A stretch of DNA of 64,000 bases from JANLUX01 sp031366005 (GCA_031366005.1 JANLZB010000029.1:26206-90205); one strand, 5' to 3'; shown: positions 1 to 8,441, numbered from the stretch's first letter. Program-made: numbers and translations. Notes: a model not told the origin generated them from the sequence alone.

Positions 1-1
1 T

Positions 2-259
2 TACAATGTTCCTTTTTACTATGGCAAACGCAGAATTTGTATGATATGGCCAGCCTCTGTTCCATGGGGTGGAATAAAAAATGGTGTGTTATTAGGATTT
101 AGTTATGGTTTTAAAATAAAAGATGCAGATGCTTATTTAACCCACGGAACTAACAAACAAGTGTATTATAAAATTTATCATTCAACAGATGAAATAAACA
201 GCAAAGCTATTATTCGTTTATTGAATGTAGCAATTAAATTCGATTCGGGTTTTAAATAA
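2..259 (+). CDS. C-terminal part of an unknown protein (5' end outside window)
   Basis: An open frame runs in from the left edge and stops at TAA 257-259, giving the last 85 residues of a protein whose start is not visible. An internal ATG at 41 is probably not the true start because the frame is open upstream of it. The segment is rich in aromatic and beta-branched residues and has no motif I recognise. It lies 39 bases before the EncFtn gene on the same strand, so the two could be co-transcribed. It does not resemble the C-terminus of an encapsulin shell protein as I know it, but with so little sequence this is not firm. Confidence 0.55.
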   Translation, partial: YNVPFYYGKRRICMIWPASVPWGGIKNGVLLGFSYGFKIKDADAYLTHGTNKQVYYKIYHSTDEINSKAIIRLLNVAIKFDSGFK

Positions 260-298
260 TAAGTTGTTATTATTGTATTTAATCCTTAAATATTTTTT

Positions 299-613
299 AT
301 GCCTACTGAACAATATCACGAACCACCAAATGAATTAACAGAGGAAGTAAGAACTTTTGCGCGCATGATTCAATCACTGATTGAAGAAGCGGAAGCAATC
401 AACTGGTATGAACAACGTATCAGTGTAGAGAAAGATTCTGAAGCAAAAGCAATCATGGAAAATGCACAAAAAGAGGAGTTCAAACATTTCAGCATGGACC
501 TGGAATTTTTGTTACGCAAGAAAGATAACTGGCGCACCATGGTGAAAAGTGTGATTAATAAAACAGGTGATATTGTTAAAAATGCGGAGAAAGGAGAAGA
601 TAAAATTGATTAG
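299..613 (+). CDS. Encapsulated-ferritin-like (EncFtn) iron-oxidising protein, without cargo tail
   Basis: 104-residue all-helical protein that lines up, almost without gaps and with a constant offset of two residues, with the EncFtn family member of Rhodospirillum rubrum as I remember it. The core EEAEAINWYEQR (29-40) matches EELEAVDWYDQR and EEFKH (59-63) matches EEKEH. The ferroxidase ligands of that family (E32, E62, H65) therefore correspond to E30, E60 and H63 here, and Trp36-Tyr37 are also kept. EncFtn oxidises Fe(II) at a site formed between two subunits and usually works inside an encapsulin shell. Here the protein ends GEDKID soon after the last helix. I see no C-terminal targeting peptide and no encapsulin gene downstream. 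The upstream neighbour is cut by the window edge. Start ATG 299 gives the family's usual N-terminus. Confidence 0.8.
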   Translation: MPTEQYHEPPNELTEEVRTFARMIQSLIEEAEAINWYEQRISVEKDSEAKAIMENAQKEEFKHFSMDLEFLLRKKDNWRTMVKSVINKTGDIVKNAEKGEDKID

Positions 614-620
614 CCCCTAT

Positions 621-917
621 TTACTCCAATAAAAAAATCTCCCGTGTACCGCCATTCACTAAATCCAGATATCCTTTCATAATTTCCTGCAATTCGGGGC
701 TGGCAGTGGCGCTACGGAGATTTGTAAAAAATTTTCCCATATCGTCTGTTTCAAATTCAATTACAACAGTCCAGTAATTTCCGACTGCATCCGTCATGAT
801 TTTAAAATTCATTCCTTCACCTTCTTTTTCAAAATGAGGTGAAGCCTGTTTGAATTTTTTTACCAGCTCTTTTGCTTTGCCCGGTTTGGCATTAAATACT
901 TCGCGAATAAGATACAT
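621..917 (-). CDS. Small dimeric alpha/beta-barrel (NIPSNAP/ABM-like) protein
   Basis: 98-residue protein starting MYLIREVFNAKPGKAKELVKKF. It has the beta-alpha-beta-beta-alpha-beta pattern of ferredoxin-like dimeric alpha/beta-barrel proteins: the 'PGKA..L...F' helix, the central 'NYWTVVIEFET' strand, and a C-terminal strand ending 'REIFLLE'. Such proteins are cytoplasmic homodimers and include NIPSNAP and antibiotic-monooxygenase-like folds. The substrate cannot be read from sequence. It converges with the EncFtn gene, with only 7 bases between the stops. The assignment is by fold pattern only. Confidence 0.55.
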   Translation of the reverse strand: MYLIREVFNAKPGKAKELVKKFKQASPHFEKEGEGMNFKIMTDAVGNYWTVVIEFETDDMGKFFTNLRSATASPELQEIMKGYLDLVNGGTREIFLLE

Positions 918-975
918 GTGTGTTGATTTTAGAAGGTTGAAATTAATATAAATTATGAAACTCGAATTTAAGAAA

Positions 976-1341
976 TTATTCTTTTTTTATCCATCCTCTG
1001 CAACCTTTGGTTGTTAATCCCTGTAAAAATTCAATGATTTTTTTACGATCCTTCTCCGTATAGAAATGACTTTTCATTAACATCACAAAACGTTTTAGCT
1101 CACTGTAAATACATTCCACTTCATCACGCAAAATGGATTCAGGTGTTCGCATTCTGCTCCAGTTATGATACTCCTCTCCCCTCTCAATTTCTGGATTGGG
1201 AAATAATCTTTCCAACTGTTCAACCCATTGCTGATAATCTTTCTCGAGATTTTTTAGAAGCTTGTGAAGTGCTTCCTGTGTAATTTCATTGGTAACAAGA
1301 ACAGGTGTAGCACGGTTACGCGCAATTTCATCAACAGGCAT
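976..1341 (-). CDS. Hypothetical helical protein
   Basis: 121 residues with an ATG start at 1341. I do not recognise it. The sequence is highly charged and predicted helical throughout, with two long amphipathic stretches at about residues 19-45 and 65-110, and ends in a basic CRGWIKKE segment. There is no signal peptide or membrane segment. It is on the same strand as the NIPSNAP-like gene, 58 bases upstream of it, and may share its transcript. It is divergent from the outer-membrane gene at 1429, leaving an 87-base shared upstream region. Confidence 0.55.
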   Translation of the reverse strand: MPVDEIARNRATPVLVTNEITQEALHKLLKNLEKDYQQWVEQLERLFPNPEIERGEEYHNWSRMRTPESILRDEVECIYSELKRFVMLMKSHFYTEKDRKKIIEFLQGLTTKGCRGWIKKE

Positions 1342-1428
1342 ACTTACGGTTTTACGTTAATTCAATAAAAAAGAATACCAATATTACGTTTCACCTGAAA
1401 TTCAAATTTTTTTCTCATTATTGTTAGG

Positions 1429-2370
1429 ATGAAAAAATGTAACTGTTTTAAAATTGCCTCATTGCTGCTATTGCTTCTGTGCAACATTCAGACTTTTGCT
1501 CAATATGAGAGCGAAGACGATCCCAACGATCCGGCAAACTTTAAACGCCAGAGCGGATTTTATATGGGAGCTTTTATGGGTGGATATATTCCCAATAAGT
1601 ACACTGCAAATAATTATAACGGATATGGCTTTGACCTGGCAGGAAATAAAAATTATTTTGCAAACAGCTGGATATACCAGAAAATTTATAACCAATATGG
1701 AGGAGGTTATGGTAGCCAGCCGGATCTGATTGCTACCGCACTTGGTGTTGATCCTGGAGCCAATCCCAAAGAATGGACTTTTGTTGAAAGCGATATGCCG
1801 AATCACATGAAGTATCAATTCGGATTTCTGCTGGGCATTAACACACAATATCTGCTTAATAAAAACAATGGAATAATGTTGAATGTAAATTTTGTTAAGC
1901 TTAATGTAACCGGAAGTTTTACCATGGAGAGAAATAAAAAAAACAGTCCGCCTGCATCCTATGATTCGTTATTAACCTTTGGTATTGTGGGAGGAGAGCA
2001 ACGCTTGTTTATTCAACTTGGATACCAAAGAATGATCACCAACAATCAAAAAACAAATTTATTTGTTGAAGGCGGATTAAATATTAATTCTACTCAATTT
2101 CAAAAAAATGAAATTGCAATTAACAGTCTTACTATTGACTTAGTGACAAACTTTAATCAGATTGCTTATCCGTCTTCTACTTATTATATCCGCAAGCCAA
2201 GCAAAACAGGAATTGGTGCCTTTGCGGGATTAGGACTCGATTTAGTGATTGGTAAAAGAGTGATAAGTCAGATTGTTTATCAGCCAACGTATGATAAAAT
2301 AAATATCGGGATTGATCCGAAATTAAAATTGCAACACGCAGCAGGATTAAGAGTTTATTACAGATTGTAA
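1429..2370 (+). CDS. Secreted outer-membrane beta-barrel-like protein
   Basis: 313 residues beginning with a clear signal peptide (MKKCNCFKIASLLLLLLCN, likely cut after TFA at about residue 24). The mature part is rich in Gly, Tyr and Asn, with alternating hydrophobic strands such as 'FYMGAFMGGYIP', 'YQFGFLLGINTQYLL', 'GIGAFAGLGLDLVIG' and a terminal strand 'QHAAGLRVYYRL' ending in an aromatic-X-Leu pattern. This is typical of Bacteroidota outer-membrane beta-barrels. No plug, TonB box or enzymatic motif is visible, so its cargo is unknown. It ends 2 bases before the convergent methyltransferase gene. Confidence 0.65.
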   Translation: MKKCNCFKIASLLLLLLCNIQTFAQYESEDDPNDPANFKRQSGFYMGAFMGGYIPNKYTANNYNGYGFDLAGNKNYFANSWIYQKIYNQYGGGYGSQPDLIATALGVDPGANPKEWTFVESDMPNHMKYQFGFLLGINTQYLLNKNNGIMLNVNFVKLNVTGSFTMERNKKNSPPASYDSLLTFGIVGGEQRLFIQLGYQRMITNNQKTNLFVEGGLNINSTQFQKNEIAINSLTIDLVTNFNQIAYPSSTYYIRKPSKTGIGAFAGLGLDLVIGKRVISQIVYQPTYDKINIGIDPKLKLQHAAGLRVYYRL

Positions 2371-2372
2371 AT

Positions 2373-3278
2373 TTAATTCAACGTTTTAAGTCTGGCGAAA
2401 ACACCTAACGGCAACACAGGTCCTGTTGTGCTTTGCAGATACAATTCTCCAGATTCTGCATTGTTGCCTGATGTTGGAAACACTTCGTTAATTAAATTTT
2501 GTAAAATGAGAGAAGAGAAACCCAGAGAATAAGTATTCAAAACCAAAAAATTTTTTTCCTCTAAAAGCTGTGCAACCATTTGCATCATCTCATTAATATG
2601 ATCTTCTAATTGCCAGCTCTCGCCATTCGGACCATGACCATACGCAGGTGGATCTAAAATAATTCCGTGATATTTTTTTCCACGTTTTATTTCCCGTTTT
2701 ACATAAGTCATTGCATCTTCCACAAGCCATCGGATATCTTTCAATCCACTTAACTCCATATTTTCTTTCGACCAGGACACCACTTGTTTAATAGAATCAA
2801 GATGTGTTACATCCGCACCCGCTGCTCTCGCTGCAAGTGATGCTCCACCTGTGTATGCAAATAAATTTAAAATGCGCGGTTGATTAATTCCTTCCGATTT
2901 TAATGTTTCAACACTTTCAAAAATAAAATCCCAGTTAACCGCCTGTTCAGGAAAAACTCCAACATGTTTAAATGATGTTAGTCCTAATCTGAAATTAATC
3001 TCGCTCCCTGTTTTATACTTTGTACTATCTACTTTATACTTTATACTCCATTGATCCGGCATTTCCTTCAGCTTATTCCACACACCGGCTGAACTTGATT
3101 TTGATTTGAATTCAACATGTGCACGCTGCATCCATTCTTTCTTACTTAGCTTTTTACTCCACACCGCCTGTGGCTCCGGACGAATGAGAATATATTTTCC
3201 GAATCGTTCTAACTTTTCAAAATCTCCACTGTCAATTAATTCATAATCCGGAAAATTGGTGGGAGTAAGTAACAACAT
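2373..3278 (-). CDS. Class I SAM-dependent methyltransferase, RlmI-like
   Basis: 301 residues from ATG 3278. The open frame extends further upstream only through the palindromic repeat and the antisense of gltX, so I start it at this Met. The SAM-binding Rossmann motif is NLFAYTGGASLA (about 138-149). The catalytic loop DPPAYGHG (about 209-216) is the DPPxYGxG signature of the COG1092-type class that includes 23S rRNA cytosine-5 methyltransferases. The expected reaction is transfer of a methyl group from SAM to a base in RNA. The position is unknown, and the protein is shorter than RlmI because it lacks the N-terminal PUA domain. It is divergent from gltX. Confidence 0.7.
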   Translation of the reverse strand: MLLLTPTNFPDYELIDSGDFEKLERFGKYILIRPEPQAVWSKKLSKKEWMQRAHVEFKSKSSSAGVWNKLKEMPDQWSIKYKVDSTKYKTGSEINFRLGLTSFKHVGVFPEQAVNWDFIFESVETLKSEGINQPRILNLFAYTGGASLAARAAGADVTHLDSIKQVVSWSKENMELSGLKDIRWLVEDAMTYVKREIKRGKKYHGIILDPPAYGHGPNGESWQLEDHINEMMQMVAQLLEEKNFLVLNTYSLGFSSLILQNLINEVFPTSGNNAESGELYLQSTTGPVLPLGVFARLKTLN

Positions 3279-3330
3279 TGCGCAAAAATAAATAAATGCC
3301 TTTGGTATCTTTGGCGGGTGTAATTCTTTC

Positions 3331-3396
3331 TCGTCATTGCGAGGAACGAAGCAATCTCCCGCTATGTAAAGATTGCTTCGTTCCTCGCAATGACGA
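3331..3396. repeat. Perfect 27-bp palindromic repeat (hairpin element)
   Basis: Arms 3331-3357 and 3370-3396 are exact reverse complements over 27 bases, separated by a 12-base loop. The outer ends read TCGTCATTGC and GCAATGACGA. It lies in the gap between divergent rRNA-methyltransferase and gltX genes. From memory, this sequence family is scattered in many bacterial genomes and gives the spurious peptide 'RHCEERSN' when translated. Its outer TCGTCAT end is shared with the elements near 8.3 kb and 63.9 kb. Confidence 0.85.
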
Positions 3397-3423
3397 AACA
3401 ATTTTGAATGTTTATTTTTAATT

Positions 3424-5001
3424 ATGACTACAAAAATTATCAGAACACGTTTTGCGCCAAGCCCTACAGGGCCGTTGCACATGGGTGGAGTGCGTACTGC
3501 ATTATATGCATATCTCTTTGCACGAAAACACAACGGAAAATTTTTATTGCGCATTGAAGACACAGATCAAAACCGTTATGTGGAAGGAGCAGAACAATAT
3601 ATCATTGACTCATTGAAGTGGTGTGGAATTGAAGTGGATGAAGGTCCAAATGTTGGTGGTGCTTATTCACCTTATCGCCAATCTGAGAGAAAAAGTTTAG
3701 GATACTATCAGCAATACGCTGAAAAATTAATTGCAAGCGGACATGCTTATTATGCTTTTGATACCAATGAAGAATTAGAAATAAAAAGAAAAGAAGCAGA
3801 AGCAAATAAAACATCCTTTCAGTACAATGCACAAACACGAACATCTTTAAAAAATTCGCTTACACTTTCAGCAAATGAAACAGCTGAACTATTGAAACAA
3901 AATGTTCCGCATGTGATACGTTTAAAAGTTCCTGAAGCAGAAGAAATTTCTTTTACAGATATGATTCGCGGTGAAGTCACCTTTCATTCTTCTCAGGTTG
4001 ATGATAAAGTTTTAATAAAAGCAGACGGAATGCCCACTTATCATCTTGCACATATAGTAGATGATGTTATGATGGAAATAACGCATGCAATCCGTGGTGA
4101 AGAATGGTTGCCCTCTGCACCAGCACATATTTTAATTTATAAATATTTGGGATTACTGGATTCGATGCCGCAGTATGCACATCTTCCGTTATTATTAAAA
4201 CCTGATGGCAACGGAAAACTCAGCAAACGTGATGGCGACCGCTTGGGATTTCCTGTTTTTCCATTGCAATGGACCGATCCTGTTACCAAAGAAATTTCTT
4301 CCGGTTATCGCGAACGTAATTATTATCCTGAAGCATTTGTAAACATGCTTGCATTTCTCGGTTGGAATGATGGAACAGAAAAAGAAATTTTTTCAATGGA
4401 TGAATTGATTGAAGCATTTTCCTTTGAACGTGTACACAAAGCAGGAGCAAAATTTGATCCTGAAAAAGCAAAATGGTTCAATCAGCAATATCTGCGTAAG
4501 CAAAACAACGAAGTAATTGCACAACGTTTTATTCCTGTTATCAAACAACAATTAAATTGTGATGAAACAGATTATCGCGTGCAGCTGATTTATGTTACAC
4601 AAGCTGTTGCGTTATTAAAAGACCGTGTACATTTTGAAAACGAATTATGGAACAGCGGAATTTATTTATTTGTTCCACCTACATCCTTTGATGAAAAAGT
4701 AATTGAAATAAAATGGAATACAGCATCTGCATCTTTCTTTGAAAAATTAATTGTTGCCTATAATTCATTAGGAGAATTTTCTGCAACAAGCACAGAAATT
4801 TGTTTTAAAGAAACTGCTGTTCAAAATAATTTGAAACCCGGTGATGTACTGCAATTATTCAGAGTATTGTTAACCGGAGTTACAAACGGTGTTGCATTGT
4901 TTGATATGGTTGCATTGCTTGGAAAAATAGCGGTGAAAGAAAGAATCGAGTTTGCGTTGAAGGAATTGGAGGGTTATAAAACGAGTTCTGTTAATTCTTA
5001 A
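3424..5001 (+). CDS. gltX: Glutamate--tRNA ligase
   Basis: 525-residue class I aminoacyl-tRNA synthetase that charges tRNA-Glu with glutamate in the cytoplasm. The HIGH-type motif is APSPTGPLHMG (11-21) and the KMSKS-type motif KLSKRDG (265-271). 'RIEDTDQNR' and the C-terminal helical anticodon-binding region (about 340-525) are also present. Length is in the family's range. ATG 3424 lies immediately before the conserved TRFAPSPTG start. A separate glnS lies 1.6 kb downstream, so this enzyme need not misacylate tRNA-Gln. Confidence 0.95.
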   Translation: MTTKIIRTRFAPSPTGPLHMGGVRTALYAYLFARKHNGKFLLRIEDTDQNRYVEGAEQYIIDSLKWCGIEVDEGPNVGGAYSPYRQSERKSLGYYQQYAEKLIASGHAYYAFDTNEELEIKRKEAEANKTSFQYNAQTRTSLKNSLTLSANETAELLKQNVPHVIRLKVPEAEEISFTDMIRGEVTFHSSQVDDKVLIKADGMPTYHLAHIVDDVMMEITHAIRGEEWLPSAPAHILIYKYLGLLDSMPQYAHLPLLLKPDGNGKLSKRDGDRLGFPVFPLQWTDPVTKEISSGYRERNYYPEAFVNMLAFLGWNDGTEKEIFSMDELIEAFSFERVHKAGAKFDPEKAKWFNQQYLRKQNNEVIAQRFIPVIKQQLNCDETDYRVQLIYVTQAVALLKDRVHFENELWNSGIYLFVPPTSFDEKVIEIKWNTASASFFEKLIVAYNSLGEFSATSTEICFKETAVQNNLKPGDVLQLFRVLLTGVTNGVALFDMVALLGKIAVKERIEFALKELEGYKTSSVNS

Positions 5002-5053
5002 TGAACATTATAATCAAAAAGTGCAGACTTCATAAGTTGAATCATTGGTTATA

Positions 5054-5442
5054 TCAAAAAACAATTTTTCCTTTAACCACCCTTTCCACTTCTTCAGCCA
5101 TCAAAAGATATTCTTTAGCTTCAGTTAGTTCGGGCATTATAAAATCATCCGATAACGCACCTCCACAGCAAACTTTGTTAACTCTTACAAATCAATTGCA
5201 GCAAAATCATTATCAATACCAGAACACTTGTTTTGCAAATCAATTAAATCATGAGTCTTGGTATTCTCTTCTCCATGAAAAATAAGAAATGCTTTAAAAT
5301 ATTTTTTTACTGCTTGCTGACAATGAAAACAAACTACAGCTAATACTAAAGGTTCATACTCAAGAATAGTTCGGGCAGTAATCAAATCATGATCTGCCTT
5401 GATAAACCATCGCTCGATATATTCTTTCAGTTCCTTACTCAC
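5054..5442 (-). pseudogene. Broken HEPN-domain toxin gene (nonsense codon plus 1-base deletion)
   Basis: The intact-looking N-terminal half (85 codons from GTG 5442) has the HEPN pattern 'WFIKADHDLITARTIL', 'CFHCQQAVKKYFKAFLI', 'TKTHDLIDL'. It stops at TAA 5185-5187. Reading straight through gives ELTKFAVEVRYR, which matches the typical HEPN C-terminal 'LT.YAVEVRYPDD', then a second stop. Adding one C after CGTTATC near 5148 restores RYPDDFIMPELTEAKEYLL and a frame to TGA 5054-5056. The full ancestral protein would be about 128 residues, the usual length. The gene is therefore disabled twice, unless both are sequencing errors. HEPN domains are typically RNases, toxic without their partner. 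The start overlaps the MNT stop by 4 bases (GTGA). Confidence 0.8.
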
Positions 5443-5759
5443 AACTCAATTCCCTCCTTTAGTGCCCATTTAACAATGTGACCCGGCAAAGTCTTCTTGA
5501 TACTAATTTCTTGTTCACTGTTTAATAGCACATCAACAGGAGCTTTCAAAGTATTTACGAGTAACCGATGAACTTTCCCCCAATAACTCATCTTTTCTTT
5601 GTGAGAATACTGTTCTTTGGTAATCACTAACACATCATAATCGCTGTGATTATTGAAATCACCTCTTGCTCTTGAACCAAAAAGCAAAACTCTTGCATCA
5701 GGAAGCAAAGCGTGAACAGATGTTTTTATTGATCCTAAATCTGCATTGTTGAAATTCAT
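5439..5759 (-). CDS. MNT-type nucleotidyltransferase antitoxin
   Basis: 106 residues. The minimal nucleotidyltransferase motif GSRARGDFNNHSDYDVLV (about 28-45) contains the GS(x)nDxD signature, with the two metal-binding Asp residues in 'DYDVLV'. In MNT/HEPN pairs this protein modifies and silences the HEPN toxin, in the studied case by adding AMP groups to a Tyr. It is encoded first and overlaps the HEPN gene by 4 bases. Because that HEPN gene is broken, the antitoxin is apparently left without a working partner here. Confidence 0.8.
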   Translation of the reverse strand: MNFNNADLGSIKTSVHALLPDARVLLFGSRARGDFNNHSDYDVLVITKEQYSHKEKMSYWGKVHRLLVNTLKAPVDVLLNSEQEISIKKTLPGHIVKWALKEGIEL

Positions 5760-5945
5760 ATTACAAACTTACAGTAAATACTTTTTACACTCTTACCTGT
5801 TTACATGTCTTAACACACAACTCAATTAATTATGATCGCTTTATAAATGCTAGCACATGAATAAAATAATCACAGAAAAGGAGATAATTTTTAAGAAGTT
5901 GCAGAAGACGATTAAAAACTAAAAAAAATAATTAGGTGGTTTAAC

Positions 5946-6479
5946 TCAATTAAAAACAGAATTCAAATCCAACTTTAAAAAACAATCACTATTTAAATTA
6001 AAAGTTCCCATTGCATTTTCCATATATCCATTTTCTGTCAATTCAAACACTTTAATTGATTTAGCAATAGGATCAGCAATCAGATAATATTTTACTTTTT
6101 GTTTTTCGTAGATATCAAATTTTACAGTGCGGTCTTTAATTGCGGTTGCGGGAGATAAAATTTCCAGGATTAAGGTTGGAGGAAACTTTAAAAACTCTTC
6201 TTGAAAATCACCGCAAACAATTATAACGTCCGGACGCACGATAGTATCATCTGATATTATCCAATCCAATTCATAAAACACCTCACAGTCTTTACATTTT
6301 GTCTTTAATGCGGAAAGTGCATTTGTAATTAAATTAAATAATTTGCCTCCAAGACTCTGATGTCTTTTACCGGGAGAAGGACTCATCGCATAAGGAATTC
6401 CCTGGATGAGTTCCCAATCTCCTTCCCAGATTTTATAATCTTCATATGTGTAATGAGGAAGGTAGCGTAACGAATTCAT
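5946..6479 (-). CDS. Uma2 family (DUF820) PD-(D/E)XK nuclease-like protein
   Basis: 177 residues with the Uma2 layout: N-terminal 'YTYEDYKIWEGDWELIQGIPYAMSP', 'H..L...L', 'VRPDVIIVCGD' (the Asp of the PD motif), 'PTLILEILSPAT' (the Glu of ExK, followed by 'DRTVKFDIYEKQKVKYYLIADP') and a C-terminal beta part. The family has a restriction-nuclease fold. Its biological role is mostly unknown and it is often scattered in many copies. It stands alone, 186 bases from the MNT gene and divergent from glnS. Confidence 0.75.
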   Translation of the reverse strand: MNSLRYLPHYTYEDYKIWEGDWELIQGIPYAMSPSPGKRHQSLGGKLFNLITNALSALKTKCKDCEVFYELDWIISDDTIVRPDVIIVCGDFQEEFLKFPPTLILEILSPATAIKDRTVKFDIYEKQKVKYYLIADPIAKSIKVFELTENGYMENAMGTFNLNSDCFLKLDLNSVFN

Positions 6480-6590
6480 TTGGCTAAGTTACGATATATA
6501 AATAAGTTTTTCTCCCCTTATAATGTTCGCTTCTCCCAATATCAAATCAATTAATTTTGAACGCTCGATAATCATTTATCAATTAATAAA

Positions 6591-8252
6591 ATGACCACAG
6601 AAAAAGGACCAAACTTCTTAGAAGAAATAATTGCTGAAGACATTAAAAATAAAAAACATGATGGACGTGTGTTAACGCGTTTTCCTCCGGAGCCAAACGG
6701 TTACCTTCACATGGGTCATGCAACTTCTATTTGTTTAAACTTCGGGCTTGCAAAACAATTCGGAGGAAAAACAAATCTTCGTTTTGACGATACCAATCCT
6801 GAGACAGAAGAAACAGAATATGTAGAAGGCATTAAAGAAGATATTCGTTGGTTAGGTTTTGAATGGGCAAACGAATATTATGCTTCCGATTATTTTGAAA
6901 AGCTTTATGAGTTTGCTGTAACGCTGATCAAAAAAAATTTGGCTTATGTAGATGATTCTTCAGCAGAAGAAATTGCTGCTACCAAAGGAACACCGACTGA
7001 ATCCGGTAAGGAAAGTGTTTATCGCAACAGAAGTGTGGAGGAAAATCTTGATCTGTTTTCACGCATGCGCAACGGAGAATTTAAAGATGGAGAAAAAGTG
7101 TTGCGTGCAAAAATTGATATGGCTTCTCCTAATATGATGTTGCGTGATCCGCTTATGTATCGCATCAAACATGCTGCACATCATCGCACCGGAAACAAAT
7201 GGTGCATTTATCCGCTCTATGATTTTGCGCACGGACAAAGCGATTCCATTGAACAGATAACGCATTCTATTTGCACATTAGAATTTGAAGTTCATCGTCC
7301 GTTATATGATTGGTTTATTGAGAAGCTGGAAATTTATCCGAGTCATCAGTATGAATTTGCAAGACGTAATCTTTCTTACACCGTGATGAGCAAACGTAAG
7401 TTGTTACAACTGGTAAACGAAAAGCACGTGAATGGCTGGGACGATCCTCGTATGCCTACTATCACAGCAATGAGAAGAAGAGGTTACACTCCTGAAAGCA
7501 TACGTAATTTTTGTGATAAGACAGGAATAGCGCGCAGAGAAAATATTATTGATTTGAGTTTACTTGAGTTTTGTGTACGTGAAGATTTGAACAAAACTGC
7601 ATCGCGTGTGATGGTAGTGCTTGACCCAATTAAATTAATCATCACCAATTATCCGAAAGGTCAAACAGAATTATTGCCGACAGAAAATAATACCGAAGCA
7701 GAAAATGCAGGAACACGCGATTTGAATTTCGGTGCAGAATTATGGATAGATCGCGAAGATTTTATGGATGAACCACCAAAGAAATTTTTTCGTTTAGGAC
7801 CGGGTTTGATGGTAAGGTTAAAGAGCGCATACATTGTTCGTTGTGATGAATTTAAAAAAGATGCAGCTGGCAATGTCACAGAAATACATTGCACTTATTT
7901 TCCTGAAAGCAAAAGCGGACATGATAAAAGTGGTTTGCAAACAAAAGGTGTGATACACTGGGTAAGTGTTGCACATGCAGTAAATGCAAAAGTACGTTTA
8001 TATGAACGCTTATTTAAAGTTGAAAATCCTGCTGCTGAAGAAGGCGATTTTAAAACGTTGTTGAATCCGGATAGTTTGCAAATCATCACCAACGCAAAAG
8101 CAGAGCAATCATTAAAAGATACAAAACCCGGAGATAAATTTCAGTTTATGCGTAAAGGATATTTCTGTACGGATACTGATTCCACTGCCGGTAATTTGGT
8201 TTTTAACAGAACAGTAACATTGAAAGATGCCTGGGCGAAACAAAATCACTGA
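6591..8252 (+). CDS. glnS: Glutamine--tRNA ligase
   Basis: 553-residue class I synthetase that charges tRNA-Gln directly. The HIGH-type motif is PPEPNGYLHMGH (32-43), followed by 'LRFDDTNPETE' typical of GlnRS. The KMSKS-type motif is VMSKR (265-269) in 'NLSYTVMSKRKL', and 'DDPRMPTITAMRRRGYTPESIRNF' is a GlnRS hallmark. The C-terminal beta-barrel anticodon domain follows. Full family length, ATG start. With gltX nearby, both glutamate-family synthetases are encoded separately. Confidence 0.96.
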   Translation: MTTEKGPNFLEEIIAEDIKNKKHDGRVLTRFPPEPNGYLHMGHATSICLNFGLAKQFGGKTNLRFDDTNPETEETEYVEGIKEDIRWLGFEWANEYYASDYFEKLYEFAVTLIKKNLAYVDDSSAEEIAATKGTPTESGKESVYRNRSVEENLDLFSRMRNGEFKDGEKVLRAKIDMASPNMMLRDPLMYRIKHAAHHRTGNKWCIYPLYDFAHGQSDSIEQITHSICTLEFEVHRPLYDWFIEKLEIYPSHQYEFARRNLSYTVMSKRKLLQLVNEKHVNGWDDPRMPTITAMRRRGYTPESIRNFCDKTGIARRENIIDLSLLEFCVREDLNKTASRVMVVLDPIKLIITNYPKGQTELLPTENNTEAENAGTRDLNFGAELWIDREDFMDEPPKKFFRLGPGLMVRLKSAYIVRCDEFKKDAAGNVTEIHCTYFPESKSGHDKSGLQTKGVIHWVSVAHAVNAKVRLYERLFKVENPAAEEGDFKTLLNPDSLQIITNAKAEQSLKDTKPGDKFQFMRKGYFCTDTDSTAGNLVFNRTVTLKDAWAKQNH

Positions 8253-8267
8253 ACACTTATCATTGAT

Positions 8268-8415
8268 GTCATTCAGGAGGAAACTTGTCACGTTTGAAAC
8301 ACGAAGACTGAAAAACCAACGAAGGTTATTTAAAAGCAAGCTGCTGTTTTCTATACAAACATTTCTCGGACTTTATACTAACTACTACTATTTGACAGGT
8401 TTCCTCCTGAATGAC
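8268..8415. repeat. Long imperfect inverted repeat between glnS and folB
   Basis: Arms 8268-8290 and 8393-8415 are reverse complements over 23 bases with one mismatch (GTCATTCAGGAGGAAACTTGTCA on the left reading). They enclose 102 bases. The right end continues as GAATGACGA, the complement of TCGTCATTC, the same outer heptamer seen in the palindromes at 3331 and 63906. It occupies most of the 189-base gap and its translation produces only a spurious small frame. Confidence 0.75.
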
Positions 8416-8441
8416 GACTCCACTAAAAATATTTTTAACCA

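Noticed and set aside
5001..5285. Plus-strand frame after gltX
   Set aside because: It is the antisense of the broken HEPN gene and has no independent protein character.
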